Positions 25,829-34,389 of a DNA stretch of 64,000 nt are shown in pieces (the stretch's first letter is position 1; the number at the start of each line of letters is the position of its first letter). The DNA is from a virus. Under the pieces are notes generated by a model. It was given only the letters and a program-made list of their open reading frames with translations. It did not search any database and had not been told where the DNA came from. The position numbers and the translations under genes were made by a program. Location: positions 86,168-150,167 of the IMG/VR virus record IMGVR_UViG_3300032401_000002; one strand, written 5' to 3'.

Positions 25829-27649
25829 CTAGCTGGAGAGTGACGCCCATTCCGATACCTCTTCCCAGTCTTCGTTTGAATGCTTGCGCCACCAATCCTT
25901 GATTGCTTCTTCCGCGTGTTCGCGAACTTCAGGCTCGGATAGCTGGGTGTGCTTGATCTTGATCTCGGAACCACTCGTGCGTAGCTCGCCCGTGTCGGTC
26001 TTTGTGGTGTCAATGTCCATCATCGCGTTGCCCGTGTCCACGCCGAACTTGTCGAGTAGCTCCTGGAGTATGTCTGTCACCTTGAGATTATGATCCCATT
26101 CCTTGATCACAAGTTCGCTCATGTAGTAGACGAACAAGTAATCAGGATCGCTGTCTTCGTCTGCTGCCGCCTTCAGGTTCTGGGACGGTACGCGCTGTGT
26201 CTTACCGGACTGGTAGTCCTTGACAAGCATGTGCTCGCCATCAGCCCCCAACACGATTCCAAGTCCGCCACCAGGCGTTGTGACTTGCGTCCCCTTGGCG
26301 AAGAGCGGAGCGCCAGTCTCAGTGATCGTCTCTGTGCCGGTAGGCTCGGACAATGCGTGACCGCATGTTCCTGCCATGCACTTCTGCATGCGGCGGGCTG
26401 TCTGCTGGTGAGCCAACTCGATGTTGGCCTTGCCGTGGTCGCCGTAGCCTGTTACGATGTGGTTGTAGCCGTCAGTGTCCGTCCACTGATAGACGGGCTT
26501 GCCGTTTCCGCTGTACCGATTGAAGCCCCATCCAAGCTCTTGGGCCAGTCCGTTCTCTCCGACTGCTCCGACCACAACGCGCGAGACGGGCTTGAGCGTG
26601 CGCTCGGGATCTTCGCCACATGAGGGACACTCGATGCGACCCTTGTGCTCGGCCTCGCGCTGGTACGTCACACCGCAGTGGTGACATCGCTTGATCGTGT
26701 GCTTGTGCTTGCCCTTCTTATCAACGATCTTCAACTCATGCACGTCCTCCTTGAAGGTGAACTTGCCCTCGTCATCTCTCTTGTGCTCGTCTTCCTCGAA
26801 CGCGGTCTTGGAGATAGCAGGCCCGAAGACATCATCGATGTCAGACCAATCATCGCCGCCAATCGCTTGGTCGGGGAGGTTAGCATTCTCGACGGCCAGA
26901 GCTTGTGACTGCGGGTCGGGAGTCTTGAAGGGGTTGAGATGACTGAAGTCATACGTACCTACCGTGATCATCTGCTTGTTGCCGATCCATGTGTCCGTTA
27001 GCCCCTCACGGAAGAAGACATACGCCTTGTCGGTGAAGAAGTTGAGGCGGACTCCGATCAGGGCGGGCTTCAGTCCATTCGCCATGCAGTAAGCGATCTT
27101 GGCCGCACGCTCGTCCTTGCCACCGATCTTGAATCGCTCCTGGGCTTGCGAGTGGTTCGTCTTGATCTCGACCCCGAAGTTGCCGCGCTCGCTGCGAATG
27201 ATGGCGTCAATCGGGAAGGTGTTCTGATTCGAAGCTGGCTCAACTGCACCAATACCTGGAAGCTCTCCGAGACCCAGGACAACCTGCTCGCCGATGTCCC
27301 CCATCTGCGAAAGCGTTAGACCAGATCGCGTACGCCCACCAGGATTCAGCACGGGCTTGCCGCTGCCGTCCGGGTCTTGAATGTGACTCTTGGAATCGTC
27401 CAGGTAGTTGTCCGTGTAGCCGCAATGAGGACAAGTGAACTCGCCACCGTTCTGCTCGATCTCCTGCATTTCACTTTGTGCAAAGTGATAACCGCACTTG
27501 GGGTTAGTGCAGTGAGCAGACGGATCTACATGATGCTGTTCGTTCGGGCCTGTCAGTTCAGCTACCGCGTCATCGACGTACTTGGGTCGTGCGACGGGCA
27601 TAGCAACGGCCTGCCAGTTTCCGATCTTCTCCCAGTCAAAGACAGTCAT
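25829..27649 (-). CDS. Large protein with PD-(D/E)XK nuclease-like domain and zinc ribbons
   Basis: A 606-residue protein. The first zinc ribbon is at 47-76 (CTNPKCG, CPHCG). A restriction-endonuclease-like core follows (about 110-235): E121 in GDIGEQVV, D148 in FPIDAII, and E161-x-K163 in GVEIKTNH, the classic E-D-ExK order. An SKTAF linker stands at 280, then a second ribbon (CHHCG, CPSCG, 322-344), then an alpha/beta region and an acidic C-terminus. The start overlaps the stop of the next large ORF (TAATG). A metal-dependent nuclease carried at a virion locus could act on host DNA or genome ends. The nuclease call rests on this motif set. Confidence 0.65.
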   Translation of the reverse strand: MTVFDWEKIGNWQAVAMPVARPKYVDDAVAELTGPNEQHHVDPSAHCTNPKCGYHFAQSEMQEIEQNGGEFTCPHCGYTDNYLDDSKSHIQDPDGSGKPVLNPGGRTRSGLTLSQMGDIGEQVVLGLGELPGIGAVEPASNQNTFPIDAIIRSERGNFGVEIKTNHSQAQERFKIGGKDERAAKIAYCMANGLKPALIGVRLNFFTDKAYVFFREGLTDTWIGNKQMITVGTYDFSHLNPFKTPDPQSQALAVENANLPDQAIGGDDWSDIDDVFGPAISKTAFEEDEHKRDDEGKFTFKEDVHELKIVDKKGKHKHTIKRCHHCGVTYQREAEHKGRIECPSCGEDPERTLKPVSRVVVGAVGENGLAQELGWGFNRYSGNGKPVYQWTDTDGYNHIVTGYGDHGKANIELAHQQTARRMQKCMAGTCGHALSEPTGTETITETGAPLFAKGTQVTTPGGGLGIVLGADGEHMLVKDYQSGKTQRVPSQNLKAAADEDSDPDYLFVYYMSELVIKEWDHNLKVTDILQELLDKFGVDTGNAMMDIDTTKTDTGELRTSGSEIKIKHTQLSEPEVREHAEEAIKDWWRKHSNEDWEEVSEWASLSS

Positions 27650-30219
27650 TAGGCAGCCGGGATGATGTAGGGGTTCTGTTCATGCGGATGATGTCCGGGC
27701 ACCTGAGCCAGTGGCACGAGGTTCTGTGGCTGTCCCTGGAACTCCTGGTCGAAGTCGTTAGCTGCGCGTTCGATGTGGCCGCGCCCTGCCTCGAAGGCTT
27801 CGGGGCCAACCCATGCTCCAGCCTTCGCGTTGGTCGCTGCGTCCCACTTAGCATCCGGGCCGTTCCACGGGAGTGGGTCGAGGATGCGGAGGGGAGAGTG
27901 GTCGGAGTGCTCGCCGGGATTACGAATGGCATCCCACAGTCCCCAGTGGTACAAGCCCAGAGGCATGTGACTGTAGCCTGTCGCGTCCTTGCCTGCGCGC
28001 TGCATGCGCTCCATCTTGTAGTAGTCTCGGGGTGTCATATCCTTCTCTGATCGACGCAGACCGCGAATGACGTGAGTGTCGATGATGCCAAGCTCCGAAC
28101 CCATGGGGTGCAGAAGCAGCCATGCGAACGATGCCACTTTGGGGTTGACACCCGGCAGGTTCATGTTCATCACGGTGTTGCGGAAGTGGAATCCTTTGCC
28201 GCCAGTCTTCAGATCTTCAAGGGCTGCATCTCGAATCTCGCCGATGCGCTTGCCAACAGTCTCGATGGCGTCGAGATGGCCACCCATGAAGGCACCATAC
28301 TTGGCGTCCTGGCTGGAGAACCCACTGGCGTCCTGATTACCCTGCTGCCATGCATCGTCGTGCATGAATAGCTGATCCTCAGCGGCTCGCTTGGTTCCCC
28401 ACTCTTCCGGGAAGGTTGTGTCTCCGGGTCGCTGATCATGGATGGGGCTGACGTAGCCTTCTTCCCAGTGCTGCTTGGGCTTGGTGCCCATCTGCTGGTG
28501 CATCTGATTGCGCACCCAGTCAGGCCACTCCTCGGGCGGGAGAGTAGCCGCAACGTCACGCGCCATCGCGGCAGCGTTCTGGATCTCTTCAGCAGCGTCC
28601 TCGTAGAACTGCTCACTGGCAAGAGCCATCTGTCCCGGCGTCCATCCTCGTGCGGGGTTGTAGTTCTCCTTGAGCCAGGTGTCTACCATTCGACGTGCCA
28701 TGTTGTAGCGACGTAGCTCGGACTTCTCTCCAGTGTCGTGCTCGGTCGCAAGCTGGGCCTCGAACTCCTTGATCTTATTGAAGATGACTTCCTTGGCTTC
28801 CTTCATTGCCTTGGCGGGATCAAGAGTCGGATCGTCAGCGGTTAGTTCGTGAGCCAGATAGTCCAACTGCTTCTTGTAGCTCAGATGTGACCCCTCTGAG
28901 TACCCTAGAGACTGGTTGTGCTTCTCTCGCTCTTCTTCGAGCATGTGCCACAAGTCAACAGCCTTGGTCGAAGGATCAGCATGCATAAGTGCCTGGTAGT
29001 GAGCGGCGTTCCAGCGAAGGTGCTTGCGGGGAGACAAGAGCGCCACACGGAAGGCGTTCATGATCGCACGCTCCTGAGTAGCCTTGTCCTCGCTCGGCCA
29101 ATCGGTATCGATCTTGGCTGCGTTCTGCGTTGTGGCCGCTGCGTCGATGTAGTCGTCCTCGGGCATCTCGGCGAAGTTCTTGGGCGGCACAGAGTGAGGG
29201 GGCTGCCAGAAGGCATTTGGATCGTGCGGGCGGTCGGGTGATACCATCTTCGCTCCTTCGACCTGATGCGTCTTCACGTCGAAACCCTGCATGACAGGAT
29301 TGCCCAGTCCGAAGGTTGGGGATGGTACGTAGTTCTGAGGCATGACCCAGGAGCCAGGCCCCTGCGTGTTAGCATCGGGGGACGCCTGGTCGAGCGCATC
29401 CTTCCCCTGGTTCATGTTGTCCGGCTGGTTGAACTGAGGTAGCCCGCCATGAGGCACGAACACATGCTCACCATGCTTCTCCTGCACGGGGTGAAGGAAC
29501 TTGCTCATGAAGCCAACCTTCTGCGGGCCGAAGCCCTTGGTTGACGAGCGATACGCTACCTGCCCAATGCACTCGGTGAAGAGCGCCTCACGGGCCAGAG
29601 GAGACACGAGGGGGAAGTGGACGCCACAAGCTAGGTTCTCGCCTCGCCACGAGAAGTCCCCGCCCGACTGAGCGTGCCCCAGAACGTCATGGACGATGCG
29701 GAAGTTCACGTTGTCTTCGACGCTCCAGATTGGGTGCTCGGAGTTAGCTCGGGAGACGATGAAATGCTTGTTCTTGTGGATGTCTTCAGCCATCTCTGCC
29801 GCGTCAGCGTATGGCTCAGGATCATCTGACACCTGAACGGTGATCTGCTGACGAATAGCATCGGCCTGGATCTTGGACTCAGCAGCCAAAGCCTTCCACG
29901 CGGGCACGGCGGCATCGTCAAACGGCGGCAGGGCTGCGTACGCCTTGGCAATCTCATCCTTCTCTGACAGCCAGTCGCTCGCCCAGGCAGCGATCTTGAG
30001 TGAAGCCATACGCCGCACCTTCGTGGCTTGCACCGCATATCGGTACACGGCGGCAAGCGCGATGGCAGGCGTCTTGCCTGAGCGCTCGATGTCTTGGCCG
30101 GTCTCCTCATTGCTCGCCTTGGCGACGTACACGTCACCCTTGCGGTCAATCTTGCCGAGACTCCAGCCCAGGCTCGTCAGCTTCTCGTAGATTTCTGACT
30201 GTGGCGTGGCTACTTGCAT
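27649..30219 (-). CDS. Large multidomain protein with endonuclease III-like segment
   Basis: About 856 residues. An N-terminal small domain is followed by a region with H-D-V-L-G-H (about 177-184) and a later E (FTECIGQ, about 218), a possible metal triad. A long helical middle comes next. The segment at about 688-730 has NLPGVNPKVASFAWLLL then IIDTHVIRGLRR. This matches the helix-hairpin-helix plus catalytic-Asp region of endonuclease III-type glycosylases (LPGVGRKTA ... VDTHI-R), keeping Lys and Asp. No Fe-S cysteines are seen. The ATG at 30219 lies 5 bases after AAGGGG and is preferred over the GTG at 30225. It may be a packaged DNA-repair or modification enzyme. Confidence 0.6.
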   Translation of the reverse strand: MQVATPQSEIYEKLTSLGWSLGKIDRKGDVYVAKASNEETGQDIERSGKTPAIALAAVYRYAVQATKVRRMASLKIAAWASDWLSEKDEIAKAYAALPPFDDAAVPAWKALAAESKIQADAIRQQITVQVSDDPEPYADAAEMAEDIHKNKHFIVSRANSEHPIWSVEDNVNFRIVHDVLGHAQSGGDFSWRGENLACGVHFPLVSPLAREALFTECIGQVAYRSSTKGFGPQKVGFMSKFLHPVQEKHGEHVFVPHGGLPQFNQPDNMNQGKDALDQASPDANTQGPGSWVMPQNYVPSPTFGLGNPVMQGFDVKTHQVEGAKMVSPDRPHDPNAFWQPPHSVPPKNFAEMPEDDYIDAAATTQNAAKIDTDWPSEDKATQERAIMNAFRVALLSPRKHLRWNAAHYQALMHADPSTKAVDLWHMLEEEREKHNQSLGYSEGSHLSYKKQLDYLAHELTADDPTLDPAKAMKEAKEVIFNKIKEFEAQLATEHDTGEKSELRRYNMARRMVDTWLKENYNPARGWTPGQMALASEQFYEDAAEEIQNAAAMARDVAATLPPEEWPDWVRNQMHQQMGTKPKQHWEEGYVSPIHDQRPGDTTFPEEWGTKRAAEDQLFMHDDAWQQGNQDASGFSSQDAKYGAFMGGHLDAIETVGKRIGEIRDAALEDLKTGGKGFHFRNTVMNMNLPGVNPKVASFAWLLLHPMGSELGIIDTHVIRGLRRSEKDMTPRDYYKMERMQRAGKDATGYSHMPLGLYHWGLWDAIRNPGEHSDHSPLRILDPLPWNGPDAKWDAATNAKAGAWVGPEAFEAGRGHIERAANDFDQEFQGQPQNLVPLAQVPGHHPHEQNPYIIPAA

Positions 30220-30257
30220 GGTCACCCCTTAGGTGTCCGATGCAGACAAGAGCTAAG

Positions 30258-30560
30258 CTACCAGGAGTAACGCCCCCAGTAACTGCCGCGCTTGTTGCCG
30301 CACCCGGTGCAGACGTACTGAGTCTTGTCCACGGTGTACTCGCTGCTCAGCCACTTGTCGCCCGCCAGGTTCTTGAAGCGACGGACGTGGGTCTCCGTGC
30401 CGATGATGCGCTTCTCGTAGGTGTGGACGTGCTTCTTGTTCTTGCCCTTGGCGTGGCGCTTGCGCGGAACCTCGTCCTCAGGCATGCCCGCGCTCTGACG
30501 GAACTCCTTACGGCGTCCACGGCTTGTCTGACAATCATCGCATCCGCAATGACGGCCCAT
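30258..30560 (-). CDS. Small zinc-ribbon protein
   Basis: The 100-residue basic protein has a CGCDDC at the N-terminus and CTGCGNK near the C-terminus, with many His and Lys in between (KRHAKGKNKKHVHTYEKR). It probably forms one zinc site. The ribosome site CAGGAGGTACATC precedes the ATG at 30560. It follows a 49-residue Cys-containing gene in the same direction. The function is unknown. Confidence 0.6.
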   Translation of the reverse strand: MGRHCGCDDCQTSRGRRKEFRQSAGMPEDEVPRKRHAKGKNKKHVHTYEKRIIGTETHVRRFKNLAGDKWLSSEYTVDKTQYVCTGCGNKRGSYWGRYSW

Positions 30561-30591
30561 GATGTACCTCCTGTGTTGGGTAGTTATCTAC

Positions 30592-30741
30592 CTAAACACA
30601 TGGATCATCCTTGTCTGTGTGACGCAGCATCTGCCGCTTCTCTGCAATGCCCTTCTGCTCCTTGTGGTTGCCAAGGCGATGAGGCGTGCAGATGCAGCAC
30701 TTGACGTGACGACGGCTGCGCTTTCGCTGGAAGTGTGCCAT
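30592..30741 (-). CDS. Tiny basic Cys-containing protein
   Basis: A 49-codon frame reads M-A-H-F-Q-R-K-R-S-R-R-H-V-K-C-C-I-C-T-P-H-R and ends DDPCV. Small phage proteins with this style (basic run, then KC-x-x-C and GNHK) are common in actinophages. It starts 7 bases after a -10 element (30748-30753), so it is probably leaderless, and it is followed by another zinc protein. No function is known. Confidence 0.65.
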   Translation of the reverse strand: MAHFQRKRSRRHVKCCICTPHRLGNHKEQKGIAEKRQMLRHTDKDDPCV

Positions 30742-30747
30742 TCACAG

Positions 30748-30776
30748 ATTATGACACAGATCCCTCCAGGTTGCAA
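30748..30776 (-). promoter_or_regulatory. Minus-strand promoter with -35 and extended -10
   Basis: The minus strand reads TTGCAA (30776-30771), 17 bases, then TGT-CATAAT (hexamer 30753-30748). The ATG at 30741 follows after 6 bases. Spacing and sequence fit a housekeeping-type promoter with a leaderless start. Confidence 0.6.
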
Positions 30777-30780
30777 GTGC

Positions 30781-30808
30781 TTGTGCCTTACAGCGGGTGT
30801 GTTACACT
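30781..30808 (+). promoter_or_regulatory. Plus-strand promoter, back to back
   Basis: TTGTGC (30781-30786), a 16-base spacer ending in TGT, and TACACT (30803-30808) form a promoter whose -35 lies only 4 bases from that of the divergent minus-strand promoter. The GTG at 30816 follows the hexamer by 7 bases, suggesting a leaderless mRNA. Confidence 0.6.
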
Positions 30809-30815
30809 ATGAGTA

Positions 30816-30980
30816 GTGATTCCGCTAGATGCATACGCGCTCCTCCATGTTCACATTCCGCTCCTCATGGAGGTCAACAGCCTTGAGCTTGACGAACAAG
30901 GAGAACCCGAAGTCGTGGTAGTTCAGATGATTGAGATGCCGGGGTACTACTGCTTCCACCAGGTGGTGTGCTACAACTGA
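30816..30980 (+). CDS. Small acidic leader gene of the kinase cassette
   Basis: A 54-codon frame starts at GTG (M-I-P-L-D-A-Y-A-L-L-H-V-H-I-P-L-L-M-E-V) and ends in PGYYCFHQVVCYN. Its TGA overlaps the ATG of the kinase gene (TGATG at 30978-30982), indicating translational coupling. It stands where a leaderless message from the promoter at 30781 should begin. It is not recognised. Confidence 0.55.
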   Translation: MIPLDAYALLHVHIPLLMEVNSLELDEQGEPEVVVVQMIEMPGYYCFHQVVCYN

Positions 30981-31453
30981 TGCTGATGATCATTCCTCCC
31001 AAGAGACTCGTCCTGATGCAGGGCATCCCCGGCTCGGGCAAGACCACTGTGGCGCGGAAGCTCATCGACTCCTTCCTGGCTGAGTCAATGAGCATCTCCT
31101 ACAATTGGACGGCTAAGAAGCTCTCGACCGACGACTACCGAGAGCAGCCGTGTGGGCATTACGTCCACGACATCTCTCAGAACGCTGCCCATCATGCCAA
31201 GACTCAGAGGGCCTGCGTGAATGAGATGATCGACTTCACCAACCTGATCGTCATCGACAACACCAACATCGAGAAGTGGCAAGCTGCGCCCTACCTGGCG
31301 CTGGCGTCCATGTACGACTACGAGGTACAGGTCATCAGCGTGCAGTGCTCGGTGGCTGACGCGAAGGCTCGCAACGCTTCTCGCGATCCTGGTCGGCGTG
31401 TGCCCGATGGGGTCATCGAGGCCATGCACGAGAAACTGGAGGTACTACTGTGA
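30980..31453 (+). CDS. P-loop kinase, polynucleotide kinase-like
   Basis: The 157-residue protein has a Walker A GIPGSGKTT at about 15-23, STDDY (about 49), then DNTN (VIDNTNIEKWQ), and a C-terminal basic lid-like segment (NASRDPGRRVPDG). This order matches the AAA_33/polynucleotide kinase-like family, which phosphorylates nucleic acid ends or small nucleotides. In phages such kinases repair cleaved RNA or DNA ends. There is no phosphatase domain. The ATG at 30980 overlaps the upstream stop and is preferred to the in-frame GTG at 30968. The next gene overlaps by 4 bases. Confidence 0.75.
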   Translation: MLMIIPPKRLVLMQGIPGSGKTTVARKLIDSFLAESMSISYNWTAKKLSTDDYREQPCGHYVHDISQNAAHHAKTQRACVNEMIDFTNLIVIDNTNIEKWQAAPYLALASMYDYEVQVISVQCSVADAKARNASRDPGRRVPDGVIEAMHEKLEVLL

Positions 31454-31659
31454 GACTGAAGATCATTGCCGAAGCTGGAGACCACTTCGTTGGCGAAGGC
31501 CCGGACGGAACACTCTACGGAAGATTCGAGAACGTAGACACGAAGAAGACCACCTGGGTTCCGATCCAGGGTTGGTCAATCACGCACGTACCAGGAGAGC
31601 TAGACAAGCTGACGTACGGAGAGACTCAGGCTGCTGCCCACTTGGTCTCAAACGTCTGA
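31450..31659 (+). CDS. Small unknown protein
   Basis: The 69-residue beta-type protein (RLKIIAEAGDHFVGEGPDG; TTWVPIQGWSITHVPGE) begins with a GTG that overlaps the kinase stop (GTGA). It is the last gene of the plus-strand cassette. Its end overlaps the tail of the convergent PAS gene by 34 bases. No family is recognised. Confidence 0.55.
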   Translation: MRLKIIAEAGDHFVGEGPDGTLYGRFENVDTKKTTWVPIQGWSITHVPGELDKLTYGETQAAAHLVSNV

Positions 31660-32291
31660 CCTGTATTTGGCTCGATGTAGCCAACGATGCCAGTCAGGTT
31701 TCCATCGGCGTCATGCATGACGTGATTGGTTGCTGAGACAGGGATTGTTCCATTGTCTGGAACCTGCATGTCGAAGTCCAACTCGTTCGTGAAGATGCCA
31801 CGAAGCTCGAAGTCTTCGACAATCTTAGCTACGCGCTCAAGGTCGTGCTTGGCAATGGTGCTTAGATACCCCATTCCGTATAGCTCTTCCTTGGGCCGAC
31901 CAGTCAAGTTCACGTAGGCCCTGTTGCACCACGTCATCAAGCTCTTCTCGTCGGTCATGTACATAGCTCGCTCGTCCAGATTCAACCATGCTTCGGCCGT
32001 GCGGTCACTCTTGATGGCTAACGCTTCGATGCGATTGATAGCATCTCGTAAGCTGGTGCCATGGTTGGGGACAAGCTCTTGGTGTACGCGGTCGAGGTCA
32101 GCCCTCATGCGCTCGACGGAAGTAACTAGCGACGGGATGTCCAAGTCCAACATCCTGCGATCCTTCCTCTTGCTTCTCAGCCAAAGCTGCCACCGAGCGT
32201 ACGGTATCTTGGTGATACCCCAGATGACGCCTGCTGCGGCGGCTAGCTGGACAATCAGTTCGGCGAAGTGCTGATAATCTAGATTATGCAC
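31626..32291 (-). CDS. Membrane-anchored PAS-domain protein
   Basis: A 221-residue protein. One membrane segment lies near the N-terminus (about 12-29, LIVQLAAAAGVIWGITKI), followed by a basic stretch and a coiled coil (about 50-95). A PAS fold fills the C-terminus (about 105-215: CNRAYVNLTGRPKEELYG, then strands ending GNLTGIVGYIEP). There is no kinase, cyclase or DNA-binding output domain, so any signal must pass through a partner or by interfering with host sensors. A PAS domain is rare in phages. The start is a GTG at 32291, and the gene converges on the kinase cassette. Confidence 0.75.
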   Translation of the reverse strand: MHNLDYQHFAELIVQLAAAAGVIWGITKIPYARWQLWLRSKRKDRRMLDLDIPSLVTSVERMRADLDRVHQELVPNHGTSLRDAINRIEALAIKSDRTAEAWLNLDERAMYMTDEKSLMTWCNRAYVNLTGRPKEELYGMGYLSTIAKHDLERVAKIVEDFELRGIFTNELDFDMQVPDNGTIPVSATNHVMHDADGNLTGIVGYIEPNTGQTFETKWAAA

Positions 32292-32382
32292 GGGGCGCTC
32301 CGATACGAGGCGCAGCCACTCGTGAACTTCTCATCTCAGTCATGTCACAAGTTAGGTTGTTGCCCAGGAAGGGAACTAAGCA

Positions 32383-34380
32383 TCAACGACCTGTTAAGCC
32401 CGTATAATGGCCACCTTGCGGATACGATTGATACAATCCGGGGGTGCGAAGCTCTTGCATTCCAGTCAGATGAACTGGCTTGCCTAGGTGTTCTTGTGCC
32501 GCATGAATGACATCATGGACGCCAACCTGATTGCCCCACTGGTTGCCGTACAAGCCATAGCCACCACCGTCGATAGTAGGGACTGCCCACCCTGACATAG
32601 TGTGTAGCTCCTCATCTCCTTGCTGGTGACGCTTCTTGAACTCTTCCTCCAAGTGGGGGTGGCCCAGTCCGTGCCACCCCTTGCCCCGCCATCTCAGGTT
32701 CTCCTCGGGTTCGGACATGAACTCCTTGCCATCCGACACGAATCGGTGCGCCCCCTTCCAGCCACTCCAGGTCTGAGGGCCATAAGGCATAGGAGCACCG
32801 TCCTTCCAGATAGCACTCCAGTCACCCTTGTTCTCGAAGTCAGCCGATCCCCAGTCGTCTCTGTTCTCAAGGGTGCCACTCCAGTCATGGAAGTCGCGCT
32901 GGTCTGAAGTCTTACTGAGTGTTCCAGTGAAGCGGTGATCTGTGCCCTCGTTCCCGCGAGCAAAGCGAAGGTACTTGAACTCTACGGGGATCTTCGAGTC
33001 CAGCTTCGGAAGTTCGTCATCCCAGTCGTAGGCCAGTGTGATGTGAGGCGTCCAGCCATACTCGTCCGACACGTTGAAGCCAGCCTCGTTGCAGGCAGTC
33101 GTTAACTCGTGACGTAGCTCAGCCAACTGCGGGATCGCAGGAGCAGCCCATAGCACTGGCTCTTCGTTGCTGAAGACGCCATAGCCGCCGATCTCGCCGC
33201 TCAGGGCAGGGAACTTCTTGGCGAACTGGGCTACGATCTCCTCGACCTCGTCCCAGTCATCACGGTCGGCAGCCTTGTCCGTGAAGTAGCACAGCGTGAT
33301 GTGCATCATGTCTACCGGCTCGCCACCCTCGATCTTGATCTTCTCCCCGACCTTCTTGGGTAGGAAGACCGCGATCATGGCCCCTGACATATCAGCATCG
33401 GCCTTCTTGCGCAAAGGACGTAGGAGCCGCTTTAAGGCTCTGAACTTACTATCCGGGGTGTCTATGCCAACAAGCCCTACGTGCTCCTTAGGAGCCGCTA
33501 CAGAGGCGTACAGACCCCCTCTAGCAGTGTTTCCCAGGTGATCTTGCGCCCATGCGGCGCTGGCGGCATGATCTACAAGCGTTGAGGGGTCTGTGCTGAA
33601 CTCGACTCCGAGATTCTCGTGGTCTTCCTGAACGGTCGGAAGGTAGATCTGAGAGTCAGGATAGAGCTTGGCAACTTCGGCCTTGACCTCCTGGATGACC
33701 TTGATCGGTGTATCGATACGTGATACTTCGATCTCGACGGCATCGCCCTCGGGGATCGCGTACCCAAGGTAGTCCTTGCCTCTTACGGTCACGCGGCCCC
33801 AGGTGTCCGAGGCTGCTTCGTCATGAGTCGGACGCTGATCTTCGCCAGTCTGCCACAAGAGCAACCCCTCGGGATCGCCATAAATCCACTTTACGATCTT
33901 GCCCTCCCCTGCGTGTGGGTCGGGCGCGAAGGCGTCATCCCATTCGAACGCCAGCTTGGGCTGCTTGAAGGAAGCGATCTTAGCCTTCCGCGCCACGCTT
34001 CCGGGGAAGTTGTCTTCGAACCAGTCGAACACACCTTGGGGGATCTCGGCCTTGTAGTACGCCTGGATGAGTACCACGGGAGGAGCTACCATCGTACCGT
34101 CGAGCTTCTTCTCGGCGGGGATGAACTGAGCCAGCCCTAGAATGTCTCCCGATTGCGCGGAAGGTTCTCGACCCATCTGGATCTCTAGCTGTCCACGATG
34201 GCTGCCAGGCTGATCTTCCATCGTCAGCCTACCATCTACGCCGCCCTTGACCCTCCAGACGTGAGTCTGGTTGGTCTGAGCATCAAACCCCCACTTGAAG
34301 TTGTACGGCCAAGCAGGGTCGAACTCCTCGGGTGATCCGATGGTGTTGTCTACTTGGGGTATGGGCTTCCAGTCATCCAT
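32383..34380 (-). CDS. Large protein with a 2H phosphoesterase domain
   Basis: A 665-residue protein. The N-terminal 130 residues are of unknown fold. A linker (KAKIASF) and a further domain follow (about 160-300). A 2H phosphoesterase domain (about 333-476) has both signature motifs: MHITLCYF (H360-x-T362) and PHITLAYDW (H446-x-T448). This fold includes RNA cyclic phosphodiesterases, 2'-5' ligase-like enzymes and the anti-CBASS protein Acb1. The C-terminus is Gly/His/Trp-rich. ATG 34380 follows a TAA-GGAG fused stop and ribosome site. Substrate and packaging are unknown. Confidence 0.7.
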   Translation of the reverse strand: MDDWKPIPQVDNTIGSPEEFDPAWPYNFKWGFDAQTNQTHVWRVKGGVDGRLTMEDQPGSHRGQLEIQMGREPSAQSGDILGLAQFIPAEKKLDGTMVAPPVVLIQAYYKAEIPQGVFDWFEDNFPGSVARKAKIASFKQPKLAFEWDDAFAPDPHAGEGKIVKWIYGDPEGLLLWQTGEDQRPTHDEAASDTWGRVTVRGKDYLGYAIPEGDAVEIEVSRIDTPIKVIQEVKAEVAKLYPDSQIYLPTVQEDHENLGVEFSTDPSTLVDHAASAAWAQDHLGNTARGGLYASVAAPKEHVGLVGIDTPDSKFRALKRLLRPLRKKADADMSGAMIAVFLPKKVGEKIKIEGGEPVDMMHITLCYFTDKAADRDDWDEVEEIVAQFAKKFPALSGEIGGYGVFSNEEPVLWAAPAIPQLAELRHELTTACNEAGFNVSDEYGWTPHITLAYDWDDELPKLDSKIPVEFKYLRFARGNEGTDHRFTGTLSKTSDQRDFHDWSGTLENRDDWGSADFENKGDWSAIWKDGAPMPYGPQTWSGWKGAHRFVSDGKEFMSEPEENLRWRGKGWHGLGHPHLEEEFKKRHQQGDEELHTMSGWAVPTIDGGGYGLYGNQWGNQVGVHDVIHAAQEHLGKPVHLTGMQELRTPGLYQSYPQGGHYTGLTGR

Positions 34381-34389
34381 GTCTACTCC

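Noticed and set aside
30588-30776. 62-residue minus-strand ORF in another frame
   Set aside because: It overlaps the better-supported 49-codon gene (30592-30741), which has the promoter and a Cys motif.
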